Origin: Microbacterium sp.
GTDB lineage: Bacteria; Actinomycetota; Actinomycetes; Actinomycetales; Microbacteriaceae
Length of the DNA stretch: 26,941 nucleotides
NCBI GenBank assembly: GCA_003524435.1
Contig: DQHP01000012.1
Coordinates: forward strand, 284-27,224
Direction of reading: 5' to 3'
Shown here: positions 1-7,539 of the stretch, piece by piece
Numbering within the stretch: position 1 is the stretch's first letter
Layout: each line of letters begins with the position of its first letter
Translations under genes and position numbers: made by a program
Notes under the pieces: model-generated
What the model saw: the letters and a program-made list of their open reading frames with translations, nothing else
Told to the model about the DNA's origin: nothing
Database searches by the model: none

Positions 1-81
1 TCCTGAGTCAGGCCAGCGCACCAAACTCGGCCGCTTGCCGTCGAACACCCAGTCGAGATCTCGGGGCTGACATATCCGGCT

Positions 82-835
82 GAGCAGGCGAAGCAGTATC
101 CGCATCAGTTCTCAGGCGCCGCGCGCTGACCGCGGTGGATGCTGTGTCGCTCGACATACGGCGCGGTGAGACGCCCGCGGTGGTGGGCGAGTCGGGGCCG
201 GGCAAGAGCACGGTGGCCACGCTGGTCTCGCGGCTGGATGAGCCGACGTCGGGTGAGATTTCGTTCGAGGGTCAGGTCATCACGCACGCCAAGGCGAGAA
301 GATGCGGCAACTTCGACGGCGGTTCCAGATGGTCTATCAGAGCCCGTTTGACTCACTGACCCGCGTATGACGACAGCAGCAGCTCATCACCGAGCCGCTG
401 CTGTCGTTCAGCGAGGGAGATCGGGCCTCACGATCGAAGCGGGCTGTCGAGCTGTCTGAGCAGGTTGCGCTTCCCGAAGGGGTGCTAGAGCGCTACCCCG
501 ACGAGCTTTCGAGCGGGCAGCGCCAGCGCGTGGCGATCGCTCGCGCGCTCGCCCTCAACCCTGAGTTCATCGTGCTCGACGAGGCCGTTTCGGCGCTTGA
601 CGTCTCGGTGCAGGTGCAGATCTTGCGGTTGCTCGACGAGCTGCAGCGCGAGCGCGAGCTGAGCTACCTCTTCATCACGCACTACCTCGGGGTTGTCGCC
701 GAAACCGCCGACCGAGTGGCGGTGCTCAAAAACGGCAAGCTCGTCGAGTGCGATGATGCCGCACAGATCCTCACGGATCCGCAGGAGGTGTACACCCGGA
801 TGCTGATTGAGGCTGTGCCTGCGTTTACTGCTTGA
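82..835 (+). pseudogene. Decayed peptide-type ABC transporter ATP-binding protein (two ATPase halves, internally deleted and frameshifted)
   Basis: Pieces of an oligopeptide/dipeptide ABC importer ATPase can be read in different frames. Around 82-117 the frame reads EQAKQYPHQFSG, the signature region of a first ATPase half, and then stops. Immediately after (about 123-300) comes the start of a second half: LTAVDAVSLDI, then a Walker A-like GESGPGKST. About 291-362 continues in another frame (MVYQSPFDSL, the Q-loop). From about 374 to 835 a third frame carries QQLITEPLLSF, the signature LSSGQRQRVAIARAL, Walker B FIVLDEAVSALDV, and the switch histidine region LFITHYLGVVAE. So one internal deletion joins the two halves and at least two frameshifts break the second. 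The gene cannot make a working ATPase. It is ordinary transport cargo and probably marks the left flank of the island. The 5' part lies in or beyond the first 80 bases. Confidence 0.8.
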
Positions 836-1154
836 GGTGAGGCTGCGTCAAGCGCCATCAGTGCCCTCGTGCGCGACGCGCTTGTACGGCGCGACAATCT
901 CGGTCGTGCAGGCAAAGCGACCTCCTTGACATTCGGGCCCGTCTTCTCGACCCCGAAACAGCGTCCCCGCGAGTCAAACCCAAAACTCGGGCCAAGCAAT
1001 TCTGTGACCATCACACTGTGGTTCGCGCTTGAACCCCCAAGCGGAATAGAATGACCGCCATCTGCGCGGATCGCTGCGGACGAATATATCGATCGCACCT
1101 ACCAGAGTGCGGTCGCGGCAAGTCGACGCGCTCGGGACTGATGATTGGTGATTT
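836..1154. other. Intergenic stretch, no gene recognised
   Basis: These 319 bases separate the broken ABC ATPase from the PIN-like gene. Short open frames exist on both strands, but none resembles a known family. I see no RNA gene, clear terminator or strong promoter. Confidence 0.5.
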
Positions 1155-2636
1155 GTGAGCATCTTCGAGAACTTTGATGGATACCGCGATCCAACAGAAG
1201 CGGAGGTGCTCGACCTGCTCGCGTCGTGTCCCGTCGTCCTCGACACCAACGTCTTGCTGGATATCTACAGCTTCGAGGAGCCCGCACGGCTCCTCGCACT
1301 CGACGTCATCGAGGCGATTCACGACCGCGTGTGGGTACCGCACCAGGTGATGCGCGAATTCTGGCGCAACCGGCACAGTGTCCTCGCGGAGTTGCCTGCT
1401 CCTGGACAGCCATTCGATGGAGTGCGCAATGAACTACTCGCCATTGTCAATTCACTCAGACCAGACCGCGAGCGCCCCGACGACATTCAAGCGATGCGCG
1501 ACACCGTTGAGCACCAGCTAGGTGACCTATCGAATGCGATCAACAAAGCACGTGGAACGCCCCTCAACGTTGACCAACTACTGACGGACACGAGCCTCGA
1601 CCCAGTCCTCAATCGTCTCGAGACCATTCTCGACGGAAGAATTGGGGACCCGTTCGGCGATGAGGAAGCCACCCTCATCGAGGAGGGACTGCGCCGATTC
1701 CAGCTGAAAATTCCGCCGGGCTACAAGGACGGCGAGGAGAAGCAAGATCAGATCCCGGAACGTGGAACCGGCGATTTTCTGGTCTGGGAGCAGATCCTGC
1801 GTCACATCTCGACTCTTAACGCAGGCGGATCTTTCGTGCTCGTTACCAACGACGCGAAAGAAGACTGGCGCATCACCCTCGCTCGGCCCAAGAAGCGCAC
1901 CCTAGGGGTCCGCCCCGAACTCGTCGTGGAGGCGCTCGCTCGAACAAGTTCGCGCGTCGTGTTGCTCCAGCAGAGCGACTTTTACCGCCTGATGTCGAAA
2001 CTCCGGCCAGTTGACGACGCCGTATCAGACTCGCTGGTCGAAGCCAGCACCCGCAAGTCGGCCGTCGCCCCTGGCGCGGAGACAGGGTGGACCCATGTGG
2101 CATTTCGACGTCTCCTCGCCGAGCTCCGTGAAGCTGGGAGCAGCGTTCAAGCCGACGTCATATCGCTCGCGGCCAGGGCCGGTGGGTTTATCTCGCGGGC
2201 AGACATCTATGCGTTCGCGGGTTTTGCTGAGGATCGCTCTTTGCGGCGATTCGCATTGCCGGCTCAGCGCATTGCACTGGGTCTGGTCGAGGAGGGCGTG
2301 CTTCAAGAAGACGCCCAACCACCCCTCGAAGCCGTCTACGAGGGGCAGGGCCGAACTATCGGCTACCGAGTTCCGCCCGAGTTCGTTGGGTTTGACGGAC
2401 AGAGGGAGGAGCAGCTCACCTGGGTGCAAGCGGCCGCGCGCGTAGCGGCTGGCGACCCTGCGCGGATCTGGACCATTGCGGAACTAGTCGAGCAGATCGG
2501 TTCACGAGGCCTCCGAGACCTCTCAGTGGCGATGATGCCAGAAGCGACTCTGCGAAGAGATCTCTCGCTCCGCGACGAAGAGCACTTCGAGCAGGCTGAT
2601 GGGGGAGTTCGCCTCCGACCCCCTTCGATCAAATAG
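1155..2636 (+). CDS. PIN-like domain nuclease protein (PIN_8 type) with C-terminal helical/winged-helix-like extension
   Basis: This is a predicted metal-dependent ribonuclease-fold protein of 493 aa. The N-terminal half matches the large PIN-like family (PF18476 type): VVLDTNVLLDIY with D30 and N32, VPHQVMREFW with E68, IPPGYKDGEE near 187-195, GDFLVWEQIL with D207, and LVTNDAKEDW with D233 and D237. These acidic residues fit a PIN metal site. The tail from about residue 310 is not recognised. Its segment around 340-410 (Arg-rich helices, then RTIGYRVPPEF) looks like a winged-helix fold and might bind nucleic acid or a partner. The start is GTG; no Shine-Dalgarno is visible, so the exact start is moderately sure. 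It stands alone between remnants and the GmrSD-like gene. A role in defence is inferred from location; the target (RNA or DNA) is unknown. Confidence 0.82.
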   Translation: MSIFENFDGYRDPTEAEVLDLLASCPVVLDTNVLLDIYSFEEPARLLALDVIEAIHDRVWVPHQVMREFWRNRHSVLAELPAPGQPFDGVRNELLAIVNSLRPDRERPDDIQAMRDTVEHQLGDLSNAINKARGTPLNVDQLLTDTSLDPVLNRLETILDGRIGDPFGDEEATLIEEGLRRFQLKIPPGYKDGEEKQDQIPERGTGDFLVWEQILRHISTLNAGGSFVLVTNDAKEDWRITLARPKKRTLGVRPELVVEALARTSSRVVLLQQSDFYRLMSKLRPVDDAVSDSLVEASTRKSAVAPGAETGWTHVAFRRLLAELREAGSSVQADVISLAARAGGFISRADIYAFAGFAEDRSLRRFALPAQRIALGLVEEGVLQEDAQPPLEAVYEGQGRTIGYRVPPEFVGFDGQREEQLTWVQAAARVAAGDPARIWTIAELVEQIGSRGLRDLSVAMMPEATLRRDLSLRDEEHFEQADGGVRLRPPSIK

Positions 2637-2859
2637 TCCCTGGGTGGCGAATGGCCGGCTGCACCATTGAACGTGCGGCCGTCCCGCTCATACATGATCT
2701 GTACGTTCTCAACCGTCTAGACCGGGTAATTCGCTAGCGCGATAACTTGAACGTCTCCTGTGCCCTTCGACTTGGCGTCGGGACCGTGTATGTGATCATT
2801 TTTCCTCAGATTGGCGAAGCGGGAATTGTACGGATCGCTGGACGGACGCAATCTGTCGA

Positions 2860-2865
2860 TATCGT
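2860..2865 (+). promoter_or_regulatory. Possible -10 element for a leaderless transcript of the GmrSD-like gene
   Basis: TATCGT fits the TANNNT pattern of actinobacterial -10 boxes and ends 6 nt before the GTG at 2872. Transcription would then begin at or next to the start codon. No -35 box is evident. Confidence 0.35.
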
Positions 2866-2871
2866 CAGAAG

Positions 2872-4740
2872 GTGCAAGCAAATACGTACCCGCTGAGCCA
2901 GATCCTGCTGCCTGATCGTCGCTACCTCATTCCCACATTCCAGCGCGACTATGAGTGGACTCGCGAGGGTCAGTGGGAGCTACTTTTTGAGGACCTTTCC
3001 GCGACCGCGGATCGCCTGCTCGATGTACGCACCAGCGGTGCAACTGGTTCCGCACTGCTTGCCAAGGAAGCGGCTGTGTCGCCACATTTCCTCGGCGCAA
3101 TCGTCGTGGCCTCGGTCCTCTCGCCGACGGGAGGGATCACGCTCAGATCGGTCATCGACGGGCAGCAACGCCTCACGACCACGCAGCTTCTTGTCCGTGG
3201 AGTCCTTGATGTCCTCACCGCTGAGGAGTCATTGAAACGGCATCAGCTTCGCGAGATGCTGTTCAACAAGGACTACCTTGTCGCGAGCCAGGAAGAGAAG
3301 TTCAAGCTCTGGCCGCGCCGCAATGACCGCTTGGTATGGCCTACAGCGATCGATGATGCTCCGCCACCGAAGACTGAGGATCATCTTTACCTTCAGGCGC
3401 GCGCATACTTCGCGGACAAGGCTAGGGATTACGTCACTGAGAACAATGTCGTTGAGCCCACTCGCATGAATGCGCTGGCTGATGCCCTATCCACGCTGTT
3501 CAAGTTGGTTGTCATCGACCTGGAAGACAACGACGACGCACAAGTCATCTTCGAAGTATTGAACGGCCGACAGACTCCGCTGTCCGCGATCGACCTTGTG
3601 AAGAATCTCCTGTTTCTCCGCGGTGAACTCGCAGACGCCGATGTCGAGATGCTGTATGACAAGTACTGGGCGCATTTCGATGACTCCTGGTGGAAAGAGG
3701 AAGTCGGTAGAGGCCACGCACAACGCGGTCGCCGAGATGTGCTGCTTTCTGTATGGCTCACAGCCGAAACGGGAAAGGAGGCGAGCGTGAGCCATCTCTA
3801 CTCAGAAGCGCGCGCATACCTCAACGACGGCCCTAGCACTGAAAATGTCCTCAAGAGACTCGCTGCATTCTCTGTCGCGTACGAAGCCGTCTACGGTCAC
3901 ATTCCCGTGGCGCAAAACGAACTCAGGACGGCATACGATCGGATCCGGACCCTCGACATCGCAACCGCTGTCCCGCTACTTGCCTGGCTCCGAACTCTGC
4001 CTACGAATGTGCTCGTCCCTTCCGATCACGTGCGTGCGGTGCGAGCCATCGAATCCTGGGCCCTCCGGCGAGCATTTCTCGGACTACAGACTCGCGGATA
4101 CGGATCGCACCTAACGCGTGTGCTCAATGATGCTCAACGAGCATTCGAAACTGATGTAGACGTTGCGAACGCGATCATCGATTCCCTCCAGCGAGGCGCG
4201 CTCTCATGGCCGACCGACCGTGAACTGGCAGACGGCTTCCGAAATAACCGCTTCTACGGCTCCATCGGCCAGCCCCGTATTGCGCTATTACTGTCGGCAG
4301 TGGACACACATCTACGCACGAATGATCCGCACCAGCCGTCTGCCAATATCGACTACTCCAATCTCCAGATCGAGCACGTGATGCCGCAGTCCTGGGAATC
4401 GAACTGGCCGATCGGCGAGACCGGTCGCAACGTGAGGAGAGACGAGAATGACCCGACCTGGCTGAACGCCAGCGAGGAACGCAATCGCGCCGTGAATCGC
4501 CTTGGAAATTTGACATTGGTGACCGGATCTTTCAACGGTCACCTGTCAAACGGCCCCTGGAGCACGAAGCAAGCCGAGTTCGCAAAACAGAACACGCTGG
4601 TGGTCAACTTTTCCATCGCCGACAGTGATTCGTGGGATGAGGAACGCATCGACGTCCGAGCGGCTGAGCTTGCAATGACCGCGACGGAGATTTGGCTCTC
4701 GGCTGACGCTTTGCGCTCGAAAAAGGCACTTGCAGAGTAA
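2872..4740 (+). CDS. DUF262 and DUF1524 (HNH) domain protein, GmrSD-like type IV restriction enzyme
   Basis: This 622-aa protein has both halves of the GmrSD architecture in one chain. The N-terminal DUF262 (ParB-like NTPase fold) shows YLIPTFQRDYEW at about 18-29 and the hallmark VIDGQQRLTT at 94-103. The C-terminal DUF1524 is an HNH/beta-beta-alpha-metal nuclease domain with QIEHVMPQSW at 499-508 and NRLGNLTLV at 542-550, giving the conserved His and Asn residues. Fused members of this family use NTP hydrolysis and cut modified phage DNA (glucosylated hydroxymethylcytosine for GmrSD; phosphorothioate sensing for SspE). The modification recognised here cannot be told. Length is normal and both motifs are intact. 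The GTG start gives MQANTYPLSQI, the usual family N-terminus. GC is lower than in the DISARM genes, suggesting separate acquisition. Confidence 0.9.
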   Translation: MQANTYPLSQILLPDRRYLIPTFQRDYEWTREGQWELLFEDLSATADRLLDVRTSGATGSALLAKEAAVSPHFLGAIVVASVLSPTGGITLRSVIDGQQRLTTTQLLVRGVLDVLTAEESLKRHQLREMLFNKDYLVASQEEKFKLWPRRNDRLVWPTAIDDAPPPKTEDHLYLQARAYFADKARDYVTENNVVEPTRMNALADALSTLFKLVVIDLEDNDDAQVIFEVLNGRQTPLSAIDLVKNLLFLRGELADADVEMLYDKYWAHFDDSWWKEEVGRGHAQRGRRDVLLSVWLTAETGKEASVSHLYSEARAYLNDGPSTENVLKRLAAFSVAYEAVYGHIPVAQNELRTAYDRIRTLDIATAVPLLAWLRTLPTNVLVPSDHVRAVRAIESWALRRAFLGLQTRGYGSHLTRVLNDAQRAFETDVDVANAIIDSLQRGALSWPTDRELADGFRNNRFYGSIGQPRIALLLSAVDTHLRTNDPHQPSANIDYSNLQIEHVMPQSWESNWPIGETGRNVRRDENDPTWLNASEERNRAVNRLGNLTLVTGSFNGHLSNGPWSTKQAEFAKQNTLVVNFSIADSDSWDEERIDVRAAELAMTATEIWLSADALRSKKALAE

Positions 4741-4948
4741 CCGGCAGCAGTCCGTTGTGAGTCGGCCGGGTCTACATCAGGGACGGCACTTCCGATGTTG
4801 TTGTGATTCGTGGGTGGTATACCCCGCGTCGCGTTCTGGTGGCATGATGGCCATTCCGCTTATGCAAAGAATGGTCAGCTCGGTCGCCCGTCCAGCGTGC
4901 GCATCAGAGCCGATCAACTCGACGCTTACACCGTGTCCGGCCATGTCC

Positions 4949-5038
4949 GGGGATGAGGATGACCTTGCCTGCGATCCGTCCCTCGGCCACCCCGGCATGG
5001 AGTGCCGGTAGCTCCCTGAGCGGAATGCGACGACGGAC
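4949..5038 (-). pseudogene. C-terminal fragment of a zinc-type/NADP-dependent oxidoreductase
   Basis: The minus strand reads VRRRIPLRELPALHAGVAEG followed by RIAGKVILIP. This is the typical end of medium-chain quinone reductase/alcohol dehydrogenase proteins in actinobacteria, where the last strand reads roughly GKVVL(L/V)P. Only about 30 residues remain. The sequence upstream on that strand does not continue the family, and the frame runs past the usual end. It is therefore a truncated remnant of a catabolic or housekeeping gene. The assignment rests on a short match and is moderate. Confidence 0.5.
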
Positions 5039-5042
5039 ACGA

Positions 5043-5312
5043 GCTCTGCACGTTGGAGCCCTGATCGACGAGGCGCTGGCACCGGGTTCGCACCCACGCG
5101 ATTTTATGGAGAGCAACGGCTGGGTGGTGCGGGCGTTCCAGGGTGCACTCGCGGCGGTCGCCAGAGCGAGATCGTTGGTGGATGCCCTCGAGCGGGCAGT
5201 TCGCAGCAGTGGCACCATCGGCGGCGCCGGCGGCGTGGAAGCAAGAGTTGCAAGGTGGCCGGGCCACAGCGGTGACGTTCTTGAGCGGACGGCGGCCCTC
5301 GCAGCACGGGGA
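5043..5312 (+). pseudogene. Fragment resembling the C-terminal part of an ADP-ribosylglycohydrolase
   Basis: One plus-strand frame reads ALHVGALIDEAL, then HPRDFMESNGWVVRAFQGAL, then DALERAVRSSGTIGGAGG, then WPGHSGDVLERTAALA. ADP-ribosylglycohydrolases (DraG-like, PF03747) of actinobacteria have this order: PRxF..NNGWVV.AL..A, then a helix A..AVRGGxDTDTVAAIAGG, then GWPG..DLV.LA. Here the metal-binding G-x-DTDT segment is replaced by SSGTIGGAGG and the N-terminal half is missing, so it cannot be active. It abuts the oppositely oriented oxidoreductase remnant at about 5040. Recognition is from partial motifs only. Confidence 0.45.
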
Positions 5313-5514
5313 CGGAAGGAGGATGCTGGACAAAGCTGACGGCCGCTACGAGCCTTGAGTTGGCCACCGAGCGGATCCGCGAGAGCGAGGAGTCACTGCG
5401 AGTCAGCGCACCAGGCTAGAGAGCCAGGATCGAAGTGGACGGAGAATCTTGCAATATCGCCGCTACAGCCGATTCGTTTCTGAGTCGAACATCGAAGATT
5501 TCGGAGGATCCGCG

Positions 5515-5553
5515 GGTGCCGTGTCGCTGCCGCGGCGCCAGCGACACGGCACC
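5515..5553. repeat. Perfect 15-bp inverted repeat with 9-nt loop (terminator-like hairpin)
   Basis: The arm GGTGCCGTGTCGCTG (5515-5529) is exactly complementary to CAGCGACACGGCACC (5539-5553) around a 9-nt GC-rich loop. No U-run follows on the plus strand (GGCTAAGAAAAAG instead). On either strand it could act as a terminator of the GC-rich actinobacterial kind, or be a leftover of a mobile element end. It sits about 50 bp before the HEPN-like gene. Confidence 0.65.
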
Positions 5554-5603
5554 GGCTAAGAAAAAGACAGACCAGGTCGAGGGTCGGCTGCCATGATGTG
5601 GCC

Positions 5604-6644
5604 ATGACTTTTCAACACGACTCCGCCTGTACCGTGCCGGTAGCCCCTGACCGTGAGCGAAAAGCTAAGCAAAAGATTCTGGGGCTTTCTGAGGCGATAC
5701 GTCGCTTTCATGAAGAGCGCACACGCGTCCCGGGGCACCTTCCCCGGGGCGGAACACCCGCTCTTGGCGGTATGGAATCACTCTTGAACGCCCTGGACGA
5801 TGCGCTTGTCGCCGTAAGAACTCTTGATAAGGAGATCTTCGCGGGTTCAGATGCGAAGGCATACGTCGCTGCTCGAAATTCAAATCCGCTCGGCCACACA
5901 GTACGGGGGCTGACTGCTCCTCGCAATAATGCGGTCCACGGCATTGTTGTGGTCGACCCTACGATAACGCGCGCGGTCGGGCCTTCGGCAGATGACGACT
6001 ACATAATCTGGCCTGCGTGGAAAGGACGCAACGAAGTGCCGGCATCGGTATTCTCGGGAACTGCGATTGGTGGCGCGAACGCCTACGACAGCCACATCGC
6101 TGGCCGACGGGTCTTAGATACCTTGATGGATGCTTTTCGCTTCTTCGTCGAATGCGACCCCTGCTTTGGAGAGGGCGGGCAGGCAGGGCAACACTACCGA
6201 TTTCCACTCGCGACCCTGCCCGTGGCCGGCTATGAAAGACTTCATCCCGAGTGGCCAGACCAAGACGTGGCAGATGCTGAGATTCGCTTAGACGCGACAT
6301 CCCAGCTCCCGAGCGGTCTGAACCGCCAAGTTCGAACTGTCTTCGACTTCGAAGGAGAGCGCGTGATCGGCGGCTACACGACTTCAGCACGAGGACTCAT
6401 CACGTTCACCGAGCCCTTCAGCCAAGTTCTCGCTGACATCCAAAGCGGATATACCTACACCGTCGAAGGCGGCGCAGGAAACGTGTCAATCGAAGTGTCC
6501 GCCGGTGATCTGCTGGTCGGCGGCTCCAGTCTTAGCGATATTGCCTCCTTGCAGGGAGTCGATATCGGGCTCTGGAGGGGATGGTGGGGCCTATGCGTCG
6601 CGGATGCGGCCTACTACCGCACCCAGCGCCGATCGGAGATGTAG
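5604..6644 (+). CDS. Uncharacterised protein with HEPN-like R-N-x3-H motif
   Basis: This gene encodes about 346 aa of no family I can name. The N-terminal 120 residues are mostly helical in character (Arg/Lys/Glu-rich, then SLLNALDDALVAVRTLDKEI) and end in GLTAPRNNAVHG. There Arg107, Asn108 and His112 (ATG numbering) form the R-x4-H signature of HEPN domains, many of which are RNases in toxin-antitoxin, abortive infection and CRISPR effectors. The C-terminal two thirds have beta-rich stretches (for example YTYTVEGGAGNVSIEVSAGD) and two cysteines in VECDPCF, with no known motif. I prefer ATG 5604 over GTG 5598 because a CATGAT hexamer lies 6 nt before it, as for other genes here. HEPN activity is an inference from a short motif; it could be a structural R-x4-H only. 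Confidence 0.72.
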   Translation: MTFQHDSACTVPVAPDRERKAKQKILGLSEAIRRFHEERTRVPGHLPRGGTPALGGMESLLNALDDALVAVRTLDKEIFAGSDAKAYVAARNSNPLGHTVRGLTAPRNNAVHGIVVVDPTITRAVGPSADDDYIIWPAWKGRNEVPASVFSGTAIGGANAYDSHIAGRRVLDTLMDAFRFFVECDPCFGEGGQAGQHYRFPLATLPVAGYERLHPEWPDQDVADAEIRLDATSQLPSGLNRQVRTVFDFEGERVIGGYTTSARGLITFTEPFSQVLADIQSGYTYTVEGGAGNVSIEVSAGDLLVGGSSLSDIASLQGVDIGLWRGWWGLCVADAAYYRTQRRSEM

Positions 6645-6950
6645 CTTCAGCAATCGCACCCTGCCCATAACATGATCGACCAGGTTGGACGCTCGTCGAT
6701 TCGCTCACGTGTGGGTCCCCCGCACTCTTCGGATACGTCTGTGTCGGTAAGTACACATCAGATCGCAGAAGGCGGAATGCGCAGCGGAGCCCTCCTTGTA
6801 CTCTCTGCCGCGATGACGCGGCGAACAAGTGGTGTCGGCCCGCTAGGACCGCTCCTCGGCGAGCTTGTTTGGTGTCGCCTGCCGAGCTTCCCGGTCAACT
6901 CGACCTAAAATCAAAACCCGGCGCGATCCAATGCTCGGTAGCGTTTGTCA
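6645..6950. other. Intergenic stretch between the two HEPN-like genes
   Basis: These 306 bases hold no ORF I can support on either strand. Apart from the -10-like hexamer at 6939-6944 I see no terminator, repeat or RNA gene. Confidence 0.5.
6939..6944 (+). promoter_or_regulatory. Possible -10 element for a leaderless transcript
   Basis: TAGCGT (TANNNT pattern) ends 6 nt before ATG 6951, which would place the transcription start at the codon itself. It supports ATG 6951 over the TTG at 6945 as start. No -35 match is seen. Confidence 0.35.
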
Positions 6951-7487
6951 ATGACCCCGCCTCAAAGTTCGCACCCGGATCACGCCCGCCAGCTCGGAGC
7001 AGTGATCATTGCCTGGTCAAACGTGACAGCCTGCGTTGAGCAACTGCTTATCGATCTCACCGATCTCGATGATGCGTTCATCGTCGGTGTTTTCGTCGAG
7101 AAGATCCGAGATGGCCAGCTCGACGAGGTGGTCCATTCGCTGGCAGCTCGGCTAGAGGACGGCCCTCGTGATGCGATTCGCAACTGGATCAGCCGAGTCA
7201 AGAGCGCGCGCAAGCAGCGCAACGAGTACCTGCACAGCGTGTATCTGCCGCGGCAGCATTCAGACGGCCAGGAGCATCTGTACATGTTGGGAAAGCGCGT
7301 GCTGGATCGGACCAATGCTACGGCGGCGCCCGCTATGACCAAACTCCTCAGCTCAAACCTGAATGCGCTTCATAAAGAGCTGTTGGACCTCCAACAGAGT
7401 CACGAGGATCTACTCGACGAGTATCGTCCGTTTCCCGTGCGGCGAAGTGAAGCTGAAGACCCTGCTTTCAACGCCGACGCCTATTGA
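6951..7487 (+). CDS. Small HEPN-like helical protein
   Basis: This is a 178-aa (ATG start), almost wholly alpha-helical protein. A first helix (GAVIIAWSNVTACVEQLLIDL) is followed by further helices, then SARKQRNEYLHSVY with Arg90, Asn91 and His95 as an R-N-x3-H motif. This layout, helices then RNxxxHS, is common in HEPN-like proteins of the uncharacterised type. The C-terminal helix (LNALHKELLDLQQSHEDLLDEY) may form a coiled coil. No signal peptide or membrane segment is visible. It follows the other HEPN-like gene in the same direction after 306 bp, and converges on the HNH gene with 52 bp between stops. A defence or toxin role is inferred from motif and neighbours; no antitoxin gene is recognised next to it. 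Confidence 0.72.
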   Translation: MTPPQSSHPDHARQLGAVIIAWSNVTACVEQLLIDLTDLDDAFIVGVFVEKIRDGQLDEVVHSLAARLEDGPRDAIRNWISRVKSARKQRNEYLHSVYLPRQHSDGQEHLYMLGKRVLDRTNATAAPAMTKLLSSNLNALHKELLDLQQSHEDLLDEYRPFPVRRSEAEDPAFNADAY

Positions 7488-7539
7488 TCGAGTGCCTGTA
7501 TTGGGCGGTGCAGACGCTCTCGCGGACGTACGCCGTCGG

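Larger units (their letters stand above)
4741..5597. other. Scar region with gene remnants and a stem-loop
   Basis: This 857-bp stretch has no intact gene. It holds a minus-strand oxidoreductase C-terminal fragment (4949-5038), a plus-strand ADP-ribosylglycohydrolase-like fragment (5043-5312) and a perfect inverted repeat (5515-5553), listed separately. The parts 4741-4948 and 5313-5514 show nothing I can identify. Confidence 0.6.

Noticed and set aside
869..1054. 61-residue plus-strand open frame after the ABC remnant
   Set aside because: No ribosome site, no homology recognised and unusual composition; likely chance.
2637..2871. Minus-strand protein-like stretches (for example TVENVQIMYERDGRTFNG) before the GmrSD-like gene
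   Set aside because: Interrupted by a stop, no start codon in place and no family match. It could be a remnant, but there is too little to annotate.
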